Below are positions 62,201-64,000 of a stretch of DNA of 64,000 nucleotides, piece by piece (the first letter of the stretch is position 1; each line of letters begins with the position of its first letter). The notes beneath the pieces were generated by a model. The model made no database searches, was not told the origin of the DNA, and saw nothing but the letters and a program-made list of their open reading frames with translations. This stretch comes from G963701675 sp963701675. GTDB taxonomy: Bacteria > Planctomycetota > Planctomycetia > Gemmatales > Gemmataceae. A program made the translations under genes and the position numbers. The stretch spans positions 6,448,001 through 6,512,000 of the forward strand of contig OY969623.1 in assembly GCA_963701675.1 (NCBI GenBank), given 5' to 3'.

Positions 62201-62634
62201 GTCGCTACCGCGCGAGGCGTGTCGCCTGAGCCATAACTGACCGCGAGCGAAAACGAACCGTCACCGTTGCCCAGTAGGACGCGAACAAGATCCGAGCCTT
62301 CGTTCGTCACCGCGAGATCGAGTTTCGCGTCGCCGTTGAAATCGGCAATGGCGATGCTGTTGGGATCGGTCCCGGCGCTGTAGTCGGTCTTCGGAGTAAA
62401 CGAACCGTTGCCGTCACCCAATAGAATGCTCACCGTACTTCCAACGAAGTTGGCGATGGCAAGGTCCGGCGCACCATCGGTATCGAAATCGGCGACAGCC
62501 ACCGCACGGGCCTCAACCCCGGCCGTATGTGATGTTGCGCCGAAGAAACTCGGCACGTCGCGACGTTCCAATGCTTCCAAGAATAGCCGCTGTGTCCGGA
62601 ACACTTTCGCGAGTCGAGAAATGCTGCGAGTCAC
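59218..62634 (-). CDS. FG-GAP/VCBS repeat surface protein, ~1138 aa
   Basis: GTG at 62634 is preferred because GGAGG is 8 bases upstream (it overlaps an earlier in-frame ATG at 62649, which has no ribosome-binding site). N-terminus TRSISRLAKVFRTQRLF followed by LEALERRDVPSFFG. Long chain of propeller blades with acidic Ca loops (DFDTDGAPDLAIA, DFNGDAKLDLAVT, DLDGDTITDLVTV). The end carries AADWPPLPIGDGPGAF, a Pro/Ser-rich linker, then RHIGRVALVATTDPAFDWFA and TELE. The last 20 or so residues resemble those of the 62696 gene (RHIARIAHPETIDRALDLFS), suggesting a shared C-terminal signal. Predicted extracellular. Confidence 0.88.
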   Translation of the reverse strand: MTRSISRLAKVFRTQRLFLEALERRDVPSFFGATSHTAGVEARAVAVADFDTDGAPDLAIANFVGSTVSILLGDGNGSFTPKTDYSAGTDPNSIAIADFNGDAKLDLAVTNEGSDLVRVLLGNGDGSFSLAVSYGSGDTPRAVATADLDGDTITDLVTVNRFSDSISVFLGRGDGTFKPRTDYAAGTFPDAVAVDDWNEDGIADLVVGNYASQVNVLIGTGGGAFASPVSYATSSAVSSVASGDFDNDGNLDLVAANVFQPSLVSLFRGTGTGTFQPATHFIAGSNAATIAADDFDNDGNLDFMVANENKQSVTVRLGNGDGTFQPAVSYVAGSSPRGLALADFNADGALDVAVADNYAGSANIMLGLGDGTFRAAHSYVSGHSLAGMLFDDYTADGLKDLVIGRLNDVQVLPGEIAGGFGAPTNYVTRGFGTSLAGGDLSGDGRPDVATVHDVPDGLGTVLLGGGSGLLTSKSYDPDVGNIASPIVADFNQDGIADVAVAGANNAAVYFGVGNGTLAAPAIYNTGGRELASGDFNGDDYPDIVAGNGFGAVSVLLNAGDGTFLPRVTFAAATGTGHVTTGDWNGDGNVDIAAACSSGFMSVLLGNGDGTFMPFVAYAADAGAFQATSADFNGDGSPDVATGNHSANSVSVFLSNGDGTFQAQTSYPAGTNPQSITAGDLNEDGFPDLAMASSSGDPENVVLLINNGDGTFQAAIFIPQFDDVRNVVIGDFDHDGHADLAAVDLGSGNSVPVTIKVFRGNGDATYMPPQKYMIPGEPLWQLTTADLNNDSFLDLVLSDLNPNQIHVVLNTGGVFATHIAFAGGASQSSVAGADFNADGILDLAVTNNQAAGTTSILLGNGNGTFAAPVVKAVGANPVDIVIGHFNGDANLDFAVANKGSGTITVWRGNGAGQFRRPLTVAVAPNLLSITAADMNGDGRLDLIVTSGDASTGNVHVLLAKTNFTFEAPQTIAVGASPSAVVTGDFNNDGTPDMAVVNNVIAGKIQVLIGNGDGTLQSPLTYVSGFNPAAILVSDFNSDGWLDIAAGSREGVTVLLNAADWPPLPIGDGPGAFEPPDVGDIASNPQPTRTEGQTFKRAMSASADIPAIPPRLKIAPRHIGRVALVATTDPAFDWFATELE

Positions 62635-62661
62635 CTGAAAGTCCTCCATTTAGGTTGATGC

Positions 62662-62690
62662 TTAGTCGCCGTTCTGCGAGCGGCGGCTAA
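62662..62690 (-). terminator. 3' hairpin after FG-GAP gene at 62696
   Basis: TTAGTCGCCGTTC and GAGCGGCGGCTAA are complementary at 11 of 13 positions (the two others can form G-U pairs) around a TGC loop. It starts 6 bases after the stop of the 62696 gene on the minus strand, and ends 13 bases before the next ORF's first ATG. Sequence family shared with 19217 and 59165. Confidence 0.5.
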
Positions 62691-62695
62691 GCCAA

Positions 62696-64000
62696 TTAGG
62701 TCAACTCCGTCGAAAACAAATCCAACGCCCGATCAATCGTTTCAGGATGCGCGATGCGGGCAATATGGCGCGATGCGTAAGTCGTTCGGGGCGTAATCAC
62801 TGCTTCGTGCACGCCTACGGCGCGGTGGTGAACTGTCGGTGTCGTCTCGAGCCGCGTTGGATTGAGGACTGTATCGCCGACAAGGGGTGGCGTGGACGGC
62901 CGCGGCCCGTCGTCGATCGGCAGCGGCGGCCAGTCGGCGGCATTTAGCATAATTGCGATCTTGCCAATGTAGGCGCCGCTGTAGTTACTCGTGGCCACGA
63001 CATCGGGGAACGCATCACCGTTGAAATCAGCGATTGCCAGGTCGTCGCTGTCGGGTTGATACGTTATTCCTGCCTGGAACGTCCCGTCGCCCTTTCCGAG
63101 GAACACGATAGTCCCCGATGCACCGGCAACGGCTAGATCTACGGCGCCGTCCAAATTGAAGTCGGCGACGGTGATTTCAAGCGGATCTTTGCCGGCGGCG
63201 TAACTGACGGGCTGTTGGTATTGGCCGTTTCCGATGCCCAGAACAATACTGATCGTGCCGGACGTCATCCAATTGGCGACGACAAAATCAATGTTGCCAT
63301 CCCGATTGAGGTCCGAAGCCATCATGGAGCGCGGTGAAGGGCCGGCATTATAAACACTCGGCATGTTACCGAATGTGCCATCGCCGCCTCCCCACAGCAC
63401 ATGGAATGTCGAAAAAGTATAATGGCTAGTCACAACATCCAAGAAGCCATCGCCGTTGGCGTCCTGTGCCAAAACGCTATTCGGATTATTTTCCGTCGGA
63501 TATCTCACTTGAGGCTTGAACGTGCCATTCCCGTTGCCCAACAGCACGCTCACGTCGTCACTGTCACTGTTTGACGTGGCCACATCCAGGCTACCGTCGC
63601 CGTTAAAATCAGCCACCGCGATCGCGTTGGGCCAGTTGCCCACGCTGAATTCGGTCCTTGGTCTCAACGTGCCGTCGCCGTTGCCTAAGAATAGGCTGAC
63701 TTTCGCTATCTCCGTGTTCGCAATCACTACGTCGAGGACGGCATCGCCATCAAAATCCGCCACTTGCAAATCGGTTGGACTGTTTCCCGGCGCGTATGAT
63801 ACGGGGGACATGAGAATGCCGCCGGCTTGTGCGATGAAGACGTATAACAGGTCGTTTGAGCGGTCGGACACAATCAGGTCGCTGTCGCCGTCGCCGTCCA
63901 TATCAGCGGCGGCGACGTCTTCCGGCGCCTCAACCACGGCGGTGGACGCGATGGCGGCGAAGGCACCGGCGGTTAGCGTACGCAGGACGGTTACGGTGTT
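62696..64000 (-). CDS. FG-GAP/VCBS repeat surface protein (5' end outside window)
   Basis: The frame is open to the last base of the window (TVTVLRTLTAGAFAAIASTA, then VVEAPEDVAAADMDGDGDSD), so the N-terminus lies beyond. The visible 435 residues are about nine blades with loops DMDGDGDSDLIVS, DFDGDAVLDVVIA, DFNGDGSLDVATS and so on, then NAADWPPLPIDDGPRP, a Thr/Pro-rich linker and the conserved end RHIARIAHPETIDRALDLFS, TELT. Same family and orientation as the three genes downstream. Confidence 0.85.
   Translation of the reverse strand, partial: NTVTVLRTLTAGAFAAIASTAVVEAPEDVAAADMDGDGDSDLIVSDRSNDLLYVFIAQAGGILMSPVSYAPGNSPTDLQVADFDGDAVLDVVIANTEIAKVSLFLGNGDGTLRPRTEFSVGNWPNAIAVADFNGDGSLDVATSNSDSDDVSVLLGNGNGTFKPQVRYPTENNPNSVLAQDANGDGFLDVVTSHYTFSTFHVLWGGGDGTFGNMPSVYNAGPSPRSMMASDLNRDGNIDFVVANWMTSGTISIVLGIGNGQYQQPVSYAAGKDPLEITVADFNLDGAVDLAVAGASGTIVFLGKGDGTFQAGITYQPDSDDLAIADFNGDAFPDVVATSNYSGAYIGKIAIMLNAADWPPLPIDDGPRPSTPPLVGDTVLNPTRLETTPTVHHRAVGVHEAVITPRTTYASRHIARIAHPETIDRALDLFSTELT

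Noticed and set aside
1..64000. tRNA, rRNA, tmRNA, CRISPR, insertion sequence, prophage or integrase
   Set aside because: Gaps between genes are short, and none shows the relevant sequences; no transposase, integrase or cas-like protein was recognised.

Overview
The window looks like chromosome from a planctomycete, most likely the Gemmata/Gemmataceae group. The reasons are family-level, not a database match: an ECF sigma factor next to a large Ser/Thr kinase with a WD40-type C-terminus; several giant secreted FG-GAP/VCBS proteins with an N-terminal L-E-x-L-E-R-R-D-x-x-S block; DUF1080, ThuA and Tat-exported sugar isomerase/epimerase genes; a BlaI-M56 pair; short DUF5989/SxtJ genes beside a carbamoyltransferase; and GC-rich coding with many GTG/TTG starts. 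No phage, insertion sequence, CRISPR array, rRNA or tRNA was recognised.

Layout. 0-5 kb: a two-gene pyruvate/2-oxoacid:ferredoxin oxidoreductase (first gene cut by the window edge) with a toxin-antitoxin pair lying between its subunits, a small unknown gene, and a second TA-like pair. 4.6-13 kb: ECF sigma plus transmembrane kinase, a frameshifted LamG/lipase-like surface protein, and a second kinase. 13-24 kb: two secreted proteins sharing a module, a secreted LolA-like protein, FHA, ClpS, DUF1080, a UVR-motif protein, a probable c-di-GMP-I riboswitch ahead of a PQQ-type propeller gene, an NTF2-like secreted protein, an unknown secreted protein and an HtrA-like protease. 24-31 kb: cytochrome P450, a GT-C-type membrane glycosyltransferase, and blaI plus an M56-S41 double protease gene (frameshifted). 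31-38 kb: GlgB, NfeD-flotillin, and a carbamoyltransferase/SxtJ/DUF5989 trio (frameshifted). 38-50 kb: unknown planctomycete genes, ThuA, DUF2784, MetG, VapBC, a Tat-exported TIM-barrel protein, slipin, a membrane-anchored DegP and a polyprenyl-phosphate sugar transferase. 50-53 kb: obg-coaX-mnmE-like, overlapping. 53-64 kb: four tandem FG-GAP surface proteins on the minus strand.

The most unusual feature is a set of heptanucleotide tandem repeats, four different units at four loci, like the STRR repeats of filamentous cyanobacteria. Three of the four enter coding sequence: one is a 93-bp in-frame hairpin inside a kinase domain between HRD and DFG, one forms the C-terminus of the second kinase, and one encodes the signal peptide of the ThuA protein. 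A nonamer inverted repeat of similar design lies between the sigma factor and its kinase.

Caution: at least seven one-base frameshifts interrupt otherwise good genes. Two or three fall in short homopolymers, so consensus errors are a serious alternative to gene decay. All functions are inferred from reading motifs by eye; no search was run.
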